The position numbers and the translations under genes are program-made. 64,000 nucleotides of DNA, taken from the NCBI GenBank assembly GCA_033557465.1, contig CM066044.1, positions 190,952,184 to 191,016,183 of the forward strand. Direction: 5' to 3'. Below are positions 1 to 9,405 of the stretch, in pieces. Numbering within the stretch: the stretch's first letter is position 1; the number at the start of each line of letters is the position of its first letter. The notes under the pieces were generated by a model. It did no database searches. It saw only the letters and a list, made by a program, of their open reading frames with translations, and was not told the DNA's origin. The DNA is from Ichthyophis bannanicus (taxonomy: Eukaryota; Chordata; Amphibia; Gymnophiona; Ichthyophiidae).

Positions 1-699
1 GTACTGACTCCATCCAGTTTATATCCTTTTGAAGATGCAGTCTCCAGAATTGCACGCAATACTCCAAATGAGTTCGCACCAAAGACTTATACAGAGGCAC
101 TATCACCTCCTTTTTTTTCTGCTAGCCATTCCTCTCTCTATGCACCCAAGCATCCTTCTAGCTTTTACTGTCACCTTTTCTACCTGTTAAGCTACTTTAA
201 TATCACCAGACACAACCACGCCTAGGTCCCTCTCTTTAGTGGACAAAGGTACTTCACCCCCTATACTATATTGCTCCCTTGGATTGCTGCAGCCCAAATG
301 CATGACCTTGCATTTTTTAACATTAAATCCCAGCTGCAAAATTCTAGACCATTCTTCAAGCTTAACTAGATCCCTCCTCATGTTATCTACACTTTCCTGG
401 GTGTCTACTCTCTTGCAGATTTTGGTATCATCCGCAAAGAGGCAAACTTTACCCAACAGCCCTTCCACTATCACTAACAAAGATGTTAAAAAGAGTCGGA
501 CCAAGGACAGATCCATGGGGCACACCACTGGTAACTCCTTCTCCTCAGAGTGAGCTCCATTTACCTGTACCCTTTGTCGCCTCCCACTCAACCAATTTCT
601 AACCCAAGCAGTAACTTTAGGGTCCATCCCTAGGGTGCTCAGTTTGTTTATAAGTCGCCTGTGAGGAACAGTGTCAAAGGCTTTACTGAAATCTACCTA
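1..699 (-). pseudogene. CR1-like LINE fragment, RT region
   Basis: Minus-strand remnant of a CR1-like LINE reverse transcriptase, cut by the window start. Translation shows the palm/thumb region: WVRNWLSGRRQRVQVNG, then the catalytic FADDTK box and a downstream FNVKKCKVMHLG segment. Between the first block and FADDTK the frame is scrambled where a GVPQGSVLGP-type block is expected, so at least two frameshifts are present. The same family recurs at 48931-51596, and similarity to it stops near position 700, which marks a 5' truncation. Typical dead-on-arrival LINE copy. Confidence 0.85.
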
Positions 700-891
700 C
701 AGATGTGGTTATGTGGCTCTTTCATCCAAAGGAAACACCATCCAGCTATATCTTAGCTGAGTAAAATGTAAAGTCTTCACTAGTTGATGAAAAGCAAAAA
801 AATTTAAAAGAAAAAAGAAAACAGTTCACTCTTTACATAGGAAATTAATATATCTAGGACCAGGGCTCTCAACACAGTCCTTGGGACACAT

Positions 892-1087
892 AGCACAGTT
901 ACTTACCTGTAACAGGTGATCTCTGGGAACAGCAGGAATAAGTCTTCACATATGGGTATCGTCGGTACCAACGACGGAGTCTGCGTGGGAACGCTCCCCA
1001 GCATCCTTAAAGAAAGCTTTTGGGAGCATCCCACAGCGCCTGCACGCTGCCTTCCCGCCTTTCCTAACTGCCTCTCTCCAGTTCGAG
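892..1087 (+). repeat. Left inverted terminal repeat of DIRS copy 1
   Basis: Matches the reverse complement of 6418-6585 from the caggaat...gtcttcacatatggg block through the ctttcctaactgcctctctc block. The outermost about 40 bp differ between the two ends (agcacagttacttacc against atctccaggaacaag), the asymmetry that DIRS elements repair using the ICR as template. Confidence 0.85.
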
Positions 1088-1169
1088 TTTTAAAGCTGAG
1101 ACAAAGAGAGAGAGAGAGGAAAGGAAAAATAGATAGAGAGATACAACTCCTAGGGGAGGTGGGTGGGTT

Positions 1170-1275
1170 GTGAAGACTTATTCCTGCTGTTCCCAGAGAT
1201 CACCTGTTACAGGTAAGTAACTGTGCTATCTCCAGGAACAAGCAGGAATGAGTCTTCACATATGGGGACTCCCCA
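1170..1275. repeat. Internal complementary region of DIRS copy 1
   Basis: Positions 1170-1227 are the exact reverse complement of the left terminus 892-949 (58 bp). From 1228 the sequence continues as the reverse complement of the right terminus. This circle-junction-like joint is diagnostic of DIRS elements, where it templates completion of the ends. It also contains caggtaagt, a consensus 5' splice site, on the plus strand. Confidence 0.9.
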
Positions 1276-1378
1276 GCTAGAGATGCCTGGGAGATCACCC
1301 AGATTGTGAATCCCTGGGAAGGGCTCCACCTGCACTCATGAATCTCAGGCATCCAGTCAGGGATGGAGGATAAGTTGA

Positions 1379-2371
1379 TTAGGTATGGAACAGGTGTTTG
1401 AGAACAGCCTGACCAAACAAGGCATCCCGGCGGGAGTCCTTGTCCAAGCAGTAATGGGCTGTGAAGGTATGAACCGATGCCCAGGTGGCTGCTCGACAGA
1501 TTTCGTCGATGGACACAGAGTGAAGATGAGCCATAGAGGCTGCCATGGCCCTCACATTGTGAGCTGTGACATGGCCCTCCAGAGAAAGATTCTTGCTCTG
1601 GTAGGCGAAGGAAATATACTGAGCAATCCAATTAGACAGAGTTCTCTTGGAGACTGAAAGTCCTAAATGAGAAGGATCAAAAGCAACAAAAAGTTGAGAG
1701 GACTTTCTATGTTGCTGTGTCCTTTGTAAGTAGAAAGCAAGTGCTCTTTTACAATCCAGGGTATGAAGTTTCCTCTCTGCACTTGATGCATGAGGTCCTG
1801 GAAAAAAGACAGGTAAATACACCTCCTGGTTCAGATGAAACGTTGAGACCACTTTAGGCATAAAGTGTGGATTAGTTCTGAGAACTACCTTGTCATGATG
1901 GAACCTTGTATAAGGAGGATTAGCCACTAAAGCTTGCAACTCACTGATACGGCGAGCTGAGGTGACTGCAATGAGAAAAATAACCTTCCAGGAAAGGAAT
2001 TTCAAGGAGGTAGTGGCTAAGGGTTCAAAGGGTGGCTTCATAAGCTGGCCAAGAACCAGATTTAAGTCCCATGCCACTGGAGGTGGTCTAATGGGAGGTT
2101 TAGTCAAAAGAAGGCCTCTCATGAATCTTGCTATAAGAGGATGAGAGGAAATAGGTTGTCCATTGAGTGGCTTAAGGGATGCTGCAATAGCACTCAAATG
2201 GACTCTGATTGAATTTGTTTTAAGGCCTGTATGTGATAAATGCAGTAAATAGTCTAGTAAAGAATTCAAAGGTATTGCAAGAGGGTTGAGACCCTTCTCT
2301 GCACACCAAATGGAAAACCTTTTCCATTTAAAAAGCATATGAACGTCTGGTGGAAGGCTTTCAGGAAGCAT
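1379..2371 (-). pseudogene. Tyrosine recombinase (YR) of DIRS copy 1
   Basis: 330-residue frame for the catalytic part of a DIRS tyrosine recombinase, which integrates the circular DNA intermediate. Expected active-site positions are visible: Arg in SARRISEL (about residue 140), the H-x-x-R pair in TAHNVRAM (271-274), Trp/His in ATWASVHTF (297-301) and the candidate nucleophile Tyr in TAHYCLD (307). Compared with copy 2 the N-terminal segment is displaced: an in-frame stop and a one-base shift lie near 2340-2370, so the apparent start is not the native one. The native frame extends upstream and overlaps the RNase H region in another frame (2361-3100). C-terminal catalytic half otherwise intact. 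Confidence 0.88.
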
Positions 2372-2416
2372 GAAGGATATCCTTCACTTGCTGAGAAAGG
2401 TGTAAATCTTGAAGGT

Positions 2417-4330
2417 CTAGGCCTTCAGCAACCAGGCCCTGAGATGAAGAGACTGAGGATTTGGGTGCCACAAGGTTCCCCCCTCCTGGGAGAGGAGATC
2501 TGGAGCAGATCCCAGGTCTAGGGAGGGAGCTTGAGAGAGATGCAGAAGTAGAGGGTACCACACTTGGCGGGGCCAAAGTGGTGCTATGAGGATCATAGAC
2601 CCCTTGTCTCTCTGAAGCTTGAACAGAGTTTTGGGGATGAGGGGAATAGGTGGAAAGGCATAGAGGAAGTCTCGCCCCCAATGAAGGAGGAAGGCATCCC
2701 TGGCCTGAACTCCCTGACATGGAATCCTGGAACAGAACCGGGGAAGTTTGGCATTCCACGGACTTGCAAACAGGTCTATGTCTGGGGTACCCCAAATCCG
2801 AAAAATCCTGGCTATCTGGTCCCCATGGAGGGACCATTCGTGCGGAAGCAGAACTTGACTGAGTCTGTCTGCCCAAGAGTTTTGAACCCCTGGAAGATAC
2901 ACTGCCATGAGATGGATTTGATGCTCTCTGGCGAAGGCCCACAATCTCAGAGCTTCGTTGCAAAGCGACAGAGAGCCAGTTCCTCCCTGCTTGTTCACGT
3001 AGAACATGGCTACCTGGTTGTCCGTGTGGATGAGGACTGTCTTGTAGCTGAGCAGGGTGTGGAAGACTCTGAGAGCCAGAAAGATTGCTCTGAGCTCTAA
3101 GAGGTTGATATGAAGAGATTTCTCCTGTGGAGACCAGATGCCTTGGGTGGAGAGATCTTGTAGATGAGCCCCCCAACCCTTTGGAGAGGCATCTGTTGTA
3201 AGGGTTGCTTGGGGTAACACCTGTTGAAAGGGAGACCCCAGAAACAGATTCTGAGTGGACTTCCACCAGTGGAGGGACCAAAATAGGCAACTGGTGGTTG
3301 CTATTTTGTCTGACAGGCAACCTGATGCCTGGGTCCATTGGGTGGATAGGGTCCACTGAGCTGCTCTCATGTGAAGGCGAGCATAGGGAACCACATGCAC
3401 TGTGGATGCCATGTGGCCTAAGAGTTGCAACATCTCTCGAGCAGTTAAATGGGATTTTAACTGAATCTGGGAGGCCAACTGCACCAAGCGTAGGCAACGG
3501 GCCTGGGGAAGATAGGCCCTTGCAGTTGTGGTATCCAGTAAGGCCCCTATGAACTCTAGAGACTGAGTAGGGGTAAGATGGGATTTTGGAATGTTGATTA
3601 CCAGTCCTAGATACCGAAGAACACGCTTTGTGCAGGCTAGTGAGGTCTGGTCCTCTGACTGGGATGGAGCTCGGATGAGCCAGTCGTCCAGATATGGGAA
3701 TACGAATATTCCTAGAGTGCGTAGGAATGCAGCTACTACTGCCATGCATTTTGTGAACACTCTTGGAGCAGAGGCCAGACCGAAAGGAAGCACTTTGTAT
3801 TGGTAGTGCTTTCCTTGGTAAAGGAACCGAAGAAATCTTGTGTGTAGGATGGATGAGAACATGGGTGTACGCATCCTTGAGATCTAGAGAACAAAGCCAG
3901 TCCTGACTCTGGAGGTATGGAAGGAGAGTTCCGAGAGAAGTCATCTTGAATTTCTCCTTGCATAGAAACTTGTTCAATTCTCTGAGATCTAATATGGGTC
4001 TGTAGCCCCCTGTTTTCTTTGGAATGAGAAAATAGGGGGAGTAGAACCCTGAGCCCTGTTGAAGAAGGGGTACTTCTTCTATTGCCCCTTGGGCAAGAAG
4101 GGTAGCAATCTCCTGACCTAGAAGGTTGAGGAGAGATGTTGGAGAATTGAACTGTTTCACCATGGTGTGAGGAGGAAGGTTTAAGAAATGAAGTTTGTAC
4201 CCTTCCCTTATAATGGAGAGGGTCCACTTCTCTGCTGTGATTTGTTCCCATCTGGGAGCAAAGTGAGCTAACCTTCCTGGGATGGTGAGAGGCTCTGGAT
4301 TTTCTAGAGCCAGAAAGGCTAAGTTCTCTA
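2417..4330 (-). pseudogene. Reverse transcriptase/RNase H of DIRS copy 1
   Basis: The polymerase copies element RNA and the RNase H domain removes it. The upstream frame (to 4163 and beyond) shows the RT N-terminus with GSGFYSPYFLIPKKTGG and DLRELN, and the SLDLKDAYTHVLIHP box. Near 3850 it shifts frame and continues as 2417-3874 with LPFGLASAPRVF and the catalytic YLDDWL. RNase H acidic positions follow in TTDASPKGWG, INLLELRA, HTDNQVA and SWADRLS. After RNase H comes the DIRS-typical DIDLFASPWNAKLP and ILIAPLWPRQVWYP tract. Inactive because of the frameshift. The upstream limit is approximate and overlaps the end of gag. Confidence 0.88.
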
Positions 4331-6204
4331 GTGGAAAGTCAAAGGCCCTGAGGAGGCTGAGGCTGTTGGGCCGTAGCAGTCCTCAACCTGGGTTTTGGCC
4401 TGTTTCGGTTGTTGCTGTCTCTTTGTAGCAAAACGACATTGAGAAGAGGCCTGACCATAAGAAGAAAATTTCCCTTTCTTTGGGAAAGATCCCTTTTTGA
4501 ACAACCTCTTTTTAAAAGGAGCAGTAGTAGACTTTGAAAGTCTATCTAAAGCAGAATTTTCAGCATCCATCTGGTTGGCCTTTGCTTGCCAATCTTTGCC
4601 AAACAGGTTTTCGCCTGTGCAGGGAAGGTTACCTAGACCATCCTGTACCCAGGATTCTAAAATCAGAGGCTTGAAACCAAGCAACTCTGCGTGCACCTAT
4701 GGCAATAGCCGAGGCTCTACTGGCCCCTTCAAAAGAGTCAAAGGCTGCACGGTTGGAAAACTTGGATACATCCTGTGCATGTTTAAGCCAGGTGATATAT
4801 TCTTCTCTTTTATCTTCTGACATAGAAAGAGATAAGGTTTGCAGATGATCTGTAACTTCTTTTAGAAACATCCCCATATAGAGACTATAGGAGTTGATTC
4901 TGGTTACAAGCATACTGGCCTGGAAGATTTTCCTGCCAAAGGCATCTAGAGTTCTGCATTCTCTTCCTGGAGGAGCAGAGGAGTGCCTTTTTGTACTCTT
5001 GATCTTTTTCATAGCAGACTCTACCACAATGGAGTGGTGAGGAAGCTGAGTCTTATGAAACCCAGGACAAGGAGGAACACGATACATGGTGCCCAACCTT
5101 CTGGAATGAGGGGAGGTGGAAAGAGGAGTCTCCCATATGCCCAACATGTGTTCATAAAGAATCTCATGTATTGGTAGGGTGGCTGCCTCTTTAGGAGCCT
5201 TAGGATATTGTAGGATATCTAATTTTTTGGCTCTAGGTTCAGTCTCAGAGGTCACTGAGATGGACAGGCCTTTGGCCACCTCCCTAATAAAATCCTGAAA
5301 AGACAAGTCTTCAGGAGGAGACATTCTCCTTTTTGGAGAAGAGGGTTCCTGAGGAAGGATCCCTGATGCTTCAATTGAGGCCTCTGAAGAGTCAGTCTTC
5401 AGAAGAATCGAAGTATCGACTGTCTGGATGCTCTCATAGAGCCCGATATGCGTACCGGGAGGTATCGATATCGGGAGTAATCGGTACCAGGCTGGTACTG
5501 ATAGGCATCACTGGATAGCGTACCGCTGCCGTCGATGTTTATGTCGATGCAAGCAGCACTGGTATCGGAACCGGAATCGGATCCTGTACCGGAATCGGTA
5601 CGGGTACCGACAACGGGGTTTGTTGCGGTACCGTAGGCGTTGCAGCTTGAATGAATGCTGTAATGGCACGCTGCATGGTCAGAATATTCTGATCCATTGA
5701 CGCCACCAATGTCTGGATATCTGTACCGGTAGAAGCTGCCGGTACCCCAGAACACTTGTAACAGGTGATCGGTCGAGGCCGAGCCATCGATGTCAACCTG
5801 TGACCCCATAGGTAGTGCTTTGGAAGCCGGAGCCTCCCGCCGGGGTAATTTTGACGGTGTGGTATCCTCAAGAGTAAGCCCGGGGGCATCTCGATACTTA
5901 GAGGGAGATGAACTCTTTGAGGACCGGCCAGATTTAAGTTTGGTTACCTGAGATCCATGGGATGAAGAAGCAGCCCTGGAAGACGTCGATGCCATGGAAG
6001 CTGCATCGGAGGGAAACAGGGTACTGAGCTTAGCTGCTCGATTCTGTAACCCTCTTTTGGACATCATAGAACAGGACTCACAGTCCGCAATGGAGTGGTC
6101 AGGATCTAAAACATTTTAGACACCAGTCATGGCTGGGTGTCGGTGACAAAAATAGTGCTACTGCACTTTGTGCATTTTTTAAACCCGGAGGCGGGTTTTT
6201 CCAT
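4328..6204 (-). pseudogene. Gag-like protein of DIRS copy 1
   Basis: Structural-protein gene in pieces. The start ATG at 6204 precedes FKKCTKCSSTIF, the first half of a CxxC zinc-ribbon-like motif that copies 2 and 3 complete with CLxCLGP. A stop follows shortly. Further pieces are 5399-6067 (Ser-rich linker with many Gly/Thr/Tyr/Arg residues from GGTACC repeats), 4629-5324 (conserved core with LPHHSIVVESAMKK and LDAFGRKIFQ) and 4328-4696 (Lys/Gln-rich basic tail with QAKANQMDAENSALDRLSK). Homology to the other copies identifies it as the first gene; gag proteins of this class are poorly conserved, so its biochemical role is inferred from position. Confidence 0.75.
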
Positions 6205-6731
6205 GAGGGAAAAATATCTCTGTAGACCTAAGGCCCCAGAAGAAAAATGCACTGAAAAAGTAGAAGTTTTCTTTTTTTTTTTTTTTTTAAAGAAAGAAAA
6301 AGAACCGGTAGTTCCGGTGCGGAATCGAGAAGGCAGACACGCGACTAAAGAAAAATAAAAGAAAATAAGAAATTCTTCAGCGGTGACAGGAAACACGACC
6401 TGCTGGCTCCGCGGAAAAGAAGAACTGGAGAGAGGCAGTTAGGAAAGGCGGGAAGGCAGCGCGCAGGCGCTGTGGGATGCTCCCAAAAGCTTTCTTTAAG
6501 GACGCTGGGGAGCGTTCCCGCGCAGGCTCCGTCGGTACCGACGATACCCATATGTGAAGACTCATTCCTGCTTGTTCCTGGAGATTAGTCAGATAGGTTT
6601 TTTAAATATGCATGAGAGAGATTTGCATAAGGTGGAGGCAGTGCATGCAAATCTCTCTCAAGCATAGTCACTGTGGTTATCCTGAAAACCTGACTGGCTA
6701 GATGTGTCCCGAGGACTGGGTTGAGAACCAC

Positions 6732-7429
6732 TGATCTGGGGGTAATTTATAACAGTGTGTCGAGATATGAAGATGGAAAAGGCGCCTTTTTAAGCCTATT
6801 ATATAAAGAGATAGAGGCCTGCAAAAATCGTGTCTAGATTGAAGGTACAAAAACCAGTCCAAAAGCGTGATAAAAGTGGAAAAACAGAGTCTTTAGTGGA
6901 CCATTGACAATGTTTTTTGTTTCTTGCGTGGTACCTGCTTCTGTTGTGTTGCACCTAGATTGAAGGTACAGACATCGTGACTGCTCAAGTGTGTGCACAC
7001 AGGCGTATTTTATAACGTAAACATGTAAATGGGACTCCACCCATGATCCATCCACGCTCCGCCCTATGCATGTCTACTGTACAATCCACCGACTTACTAC
7101 TACTACTACTGAGCATTTGTATAGCGCTACCAGTCGTATGCAGCGCTGCACAGAATTTTATAAGAGCCCATTTATGTGCACAAAATGGCATTTTGCTTAT
7201 GAAAATGCTGTATAAAAACTACCCTTGAACTCATGTTCTCTTCTGAAGCTGGGATCTCTTCTGTCTTCTAGTCAACCCCAAGTGCATTTCTGTCTAGGCA
7301 GATTTCTCTTCTTTTTGACTCAGAGGGTCTCCTGTCACTCGTCAATCTACTTCCACTTCATGAACCAGCTTTATCCAGTCTCCTCTACCTATTCTTGAAG
7401 GCTCTGGGGGTTATACCAAACCATGAATA
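6732..7429. other. Non-coding stretch with a short dispersed repeat
   Basis: No gene seen. A 16-bp segment, tagattgaaggtacag-like, occurs twice (about 6836 and 6958). The ACT-tailed repeat at 7085-7165 lies within; the remainder shows no recognisable element. Confidence 0.5.
7085..7165 (+). repeat. ACT-rich dispersed repeat fragment
   Basis: Starts with a tactactactact run followed by gcatttgtatagcgctac and cgtatgcagcgctgcaca. The same module appears at 20365-22060 (interrupted) and 52700-52870, so it is an interspersed family, probably a SINE or LINE 3' end. Confidence 0.6.
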
Positions 7430-7990
7430 GCGGGGATGGACGTCCCAACGGGACATCCATCCCCATTATTCGTGCGGCTGAAGGCCCCAGAATAACTTCC
7501 CCGCCAGTTGTGCTGGGAAGTTAGTCGGGGGGTGGGGAAGAGGCAGCCTGGGGGCGAAGAGTGGGCAGGCAGTGGGCGGTCACAGGCCCTGGACGTACAA
7601 GGCTGATTCTAATCTTGGCCCTATACGTCCAGGGCCGGCAAAATGTCCGGGGAAGTTATTCCACCCCCGGTGCGTCAGGGCACGGAATGGGCTGGGAAGG
7701 ACAAAGTTAATCCCCCACAGCCTGACCCTGGGTCGGGCTGCGGGGAACTAACTTTGTGGGAAGCGGCCGGCATCGCAGCTTTTAAATGGAGCCACGGTGC
7801 CATGGCAACAGGATGCCATGGCACCGCGGCTCCATTTAAAAGCCCTGGCTGAGTTAGCCAGGCTAGCTCTGTATGTGCAGGCCGGGACTGAATTGCAATC
7901 CCAGCCTGCACGTACAGTGTTTGCGATTCTGATCCCGCGGGTTTAGATGTGCCCTGCAGGATCAGAATCGCGATCTCCTTTGTGCGTCTG
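7430..7990. repeat. Multi-hairpin dispersed repeat, copy 1
   Basis: A chain of short palindromes: gggatggacgtccc...gggacatccatcccc, ccctggacgtac...tacgtccaggg, gcttttaaatggagcc...ggctccatttaaaagc, gtgcaggccgggac...cctgcacgtac, and gcgattctgatcc...ggatcagaatcgc. No open frame fits. A diverged second copy with the same hairpin order is at 17205-17870. Confidence 0.75.
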
Positions 7991-7999
7991 TGTGGACAA

Positions 8000-8918
8000 A
8001 GCTTTAATTCCTTACATCACTGACTCATGGAACCAACAGAGGCAGTGGAAAAACTCCTGCCAATATCTCTATTTATTTACATAAACCATTTTTACCTCCC
8101 AGTCACCATGGTTCTGTGAGGCATACCATGAATATAAACAGTAACATAGGCAGCTGGAACATCCATCTACTCCCCCCACCCCCTGTGTCAAGCATTGTCA
8201 AAAACAGTGCCCACACAGAATAAAGCCTACTCAGTGTCATGGATCAATTGGCCACAGCTTTATTAATAGCACAACAACAACAGTGAGAAAAACAAGGCGG
8301 TGGGGATCCAGTCTAGTCACCCAAGCTGACATGCGGTGAGCTTTCACAATTGACGCCTATTGGCGGGGCACGAGGGACTGGGTCCACCATGCCGGGCTGA
8401 GTTAGGCCCATCACCGTGCCAGCTGCCTTGTCATGCTCTATTGGGGACCACCAGGCCTTCAATTTGGGGCAGCAGAGTTGCTGGTTTGTGAATCATGTGG
8501 ATGGGGAGGTGCCAACCTGGCTAATGCTGAAATGGGAATTGTTTGCTCCATATACCTTGCTATATTGTTGGACATGTCTCCACCAGGTGGGCAGAAGCAG
8601 GAAATGGTATTGGTAATGATCCTGCAGGCCTTGCAACTGAAGGGACATTTTCATGAGAATACCCCTATTTAGAATAACCCTCAAATTAAAATTCAGAGAA
8701 CAAAGATAGATTGGGCATATTGATGAGGGTACAGTAGCAGGACTACCCGGCAGTTTATCTCCAATAGTCATTACAAAGTGTTTTTGACACTCTTCTGAGA
8801 GTTTGGGCTCCCTGGTATATTTTTACTTTAAGCACCTCCAGCTGGAAAATGAAAGGTCTATGTGTTAAATTGTCAAAGGATCCTAAAAGCGCACCAAAGT
8901 TTTATGCTTGTCTGACAC
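8000..8918. other. No gene recognised left of DIRS copy 2
   Basis: No supported coding region. Position 8260 shows agctttattaa, which could be a reversed polyadenylation signal of an unidentified element. The last 100 bp directly abut DIRS copy 2 and may belong to the L1-like fragment that resumes at 16534. Confidence 0.4.
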
Positions 8919-9190
8919 AGCACAGTTACTTACCTGTAACAGGTGATCTCTGGGAACAGCAGGAATAAGTCTTCACATATGGGTATCGTCGGTACCGACG
9001 GAGCCTGCGCGGGAACGCTCCCCAGCATCCAGTAAGAAAGCTTTTGGGAGCATCCCACAGCGCCTGCGCGTTGCCTTCCCGCCTTTCCCAACCACCTCTC
9101 CAGTTCAAGTTTTAAAGCTGAGACAAAGAGAGAGGAAAGGAAAGGAAAGATAGATAGAGAGATACAACTCCTAGGGGAGGTGGGTGGGTT

Positions 9191-9300
9191 GTGAAGACTT
9201 ATTCCTGCTGTTCCCAAAGATCACCTGTTACAGGTAAGTAACTGTGCTATCTCCAGGAACAAGCAGGAATGAGTCTTCACATATGGGGACTCCCTAGCTG
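9191..9300. repeat. Internal complementary region of DIRS copy 2
   Basis: 9191-9248 is the reverse complement of the left terminus 8919-8976 with one visible mismatch, and it is followed directly by atctccaggaac, the reverse complement of the right end. Same joint as in copies 1 and 3. Confidence 0.88.
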
Positions 9301-9405
9301 TAGATGCCAGGGAGAAACCCCAGGTTGTGTGTCCTTGAAAAGGACTCTACCTCCTCCCATGGATCTCTGGCATCAGACCATGGTAGGTGGGTAGGAGTTG
9401 ATTGA

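Larger units (their letters stand above)
892..6585 (-). mobile_element. DIRS-type tyrosine-recombinase retrotransposon, copy 1
   Basis: 5694-bp element transcribed on the minus strand in the order gag, RT/RNase H, YR, the usual DIRS layout. Its termini are inverted repeats (892-1087 and 6418-6585), and an internal complementary region at 1170-1275 joins the sequences of both outer ends. The outer limits are fixed by that ICR: it reads ctgtgct directly followed by atctcc, exactly the two element ends. No target duplication is seen, as expected for recombinase-mediated integration. All three coding regions contain frameshifts, so this copy is probably inactive. Confidence 0.92.
861..6731. repeat. 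Palindromic MITE split by DIRS copy 1
   Basis: Positions 861-891 and 6586-6731 are two parts of one short palindromic repeat. The left piece reads ctctcaacacagtcc and the right piece ends gaggactgggttgagaacc, its inverted partner, around a central atgcatgagagagatttgc hairpin. A continuous copy of the same repeat is at 42418-42582. The DIRS element 892-6585 sits inside the left arm. Confidence 0.75.

Noticed and set aside
2564..3100. 178-codon plus-strand frame and similar plus-strand frames through the DIRS elements
   Set aside because: Antisense shadows of the RNase H/YR region; the minus-strand frames carry the catalytic motifs.
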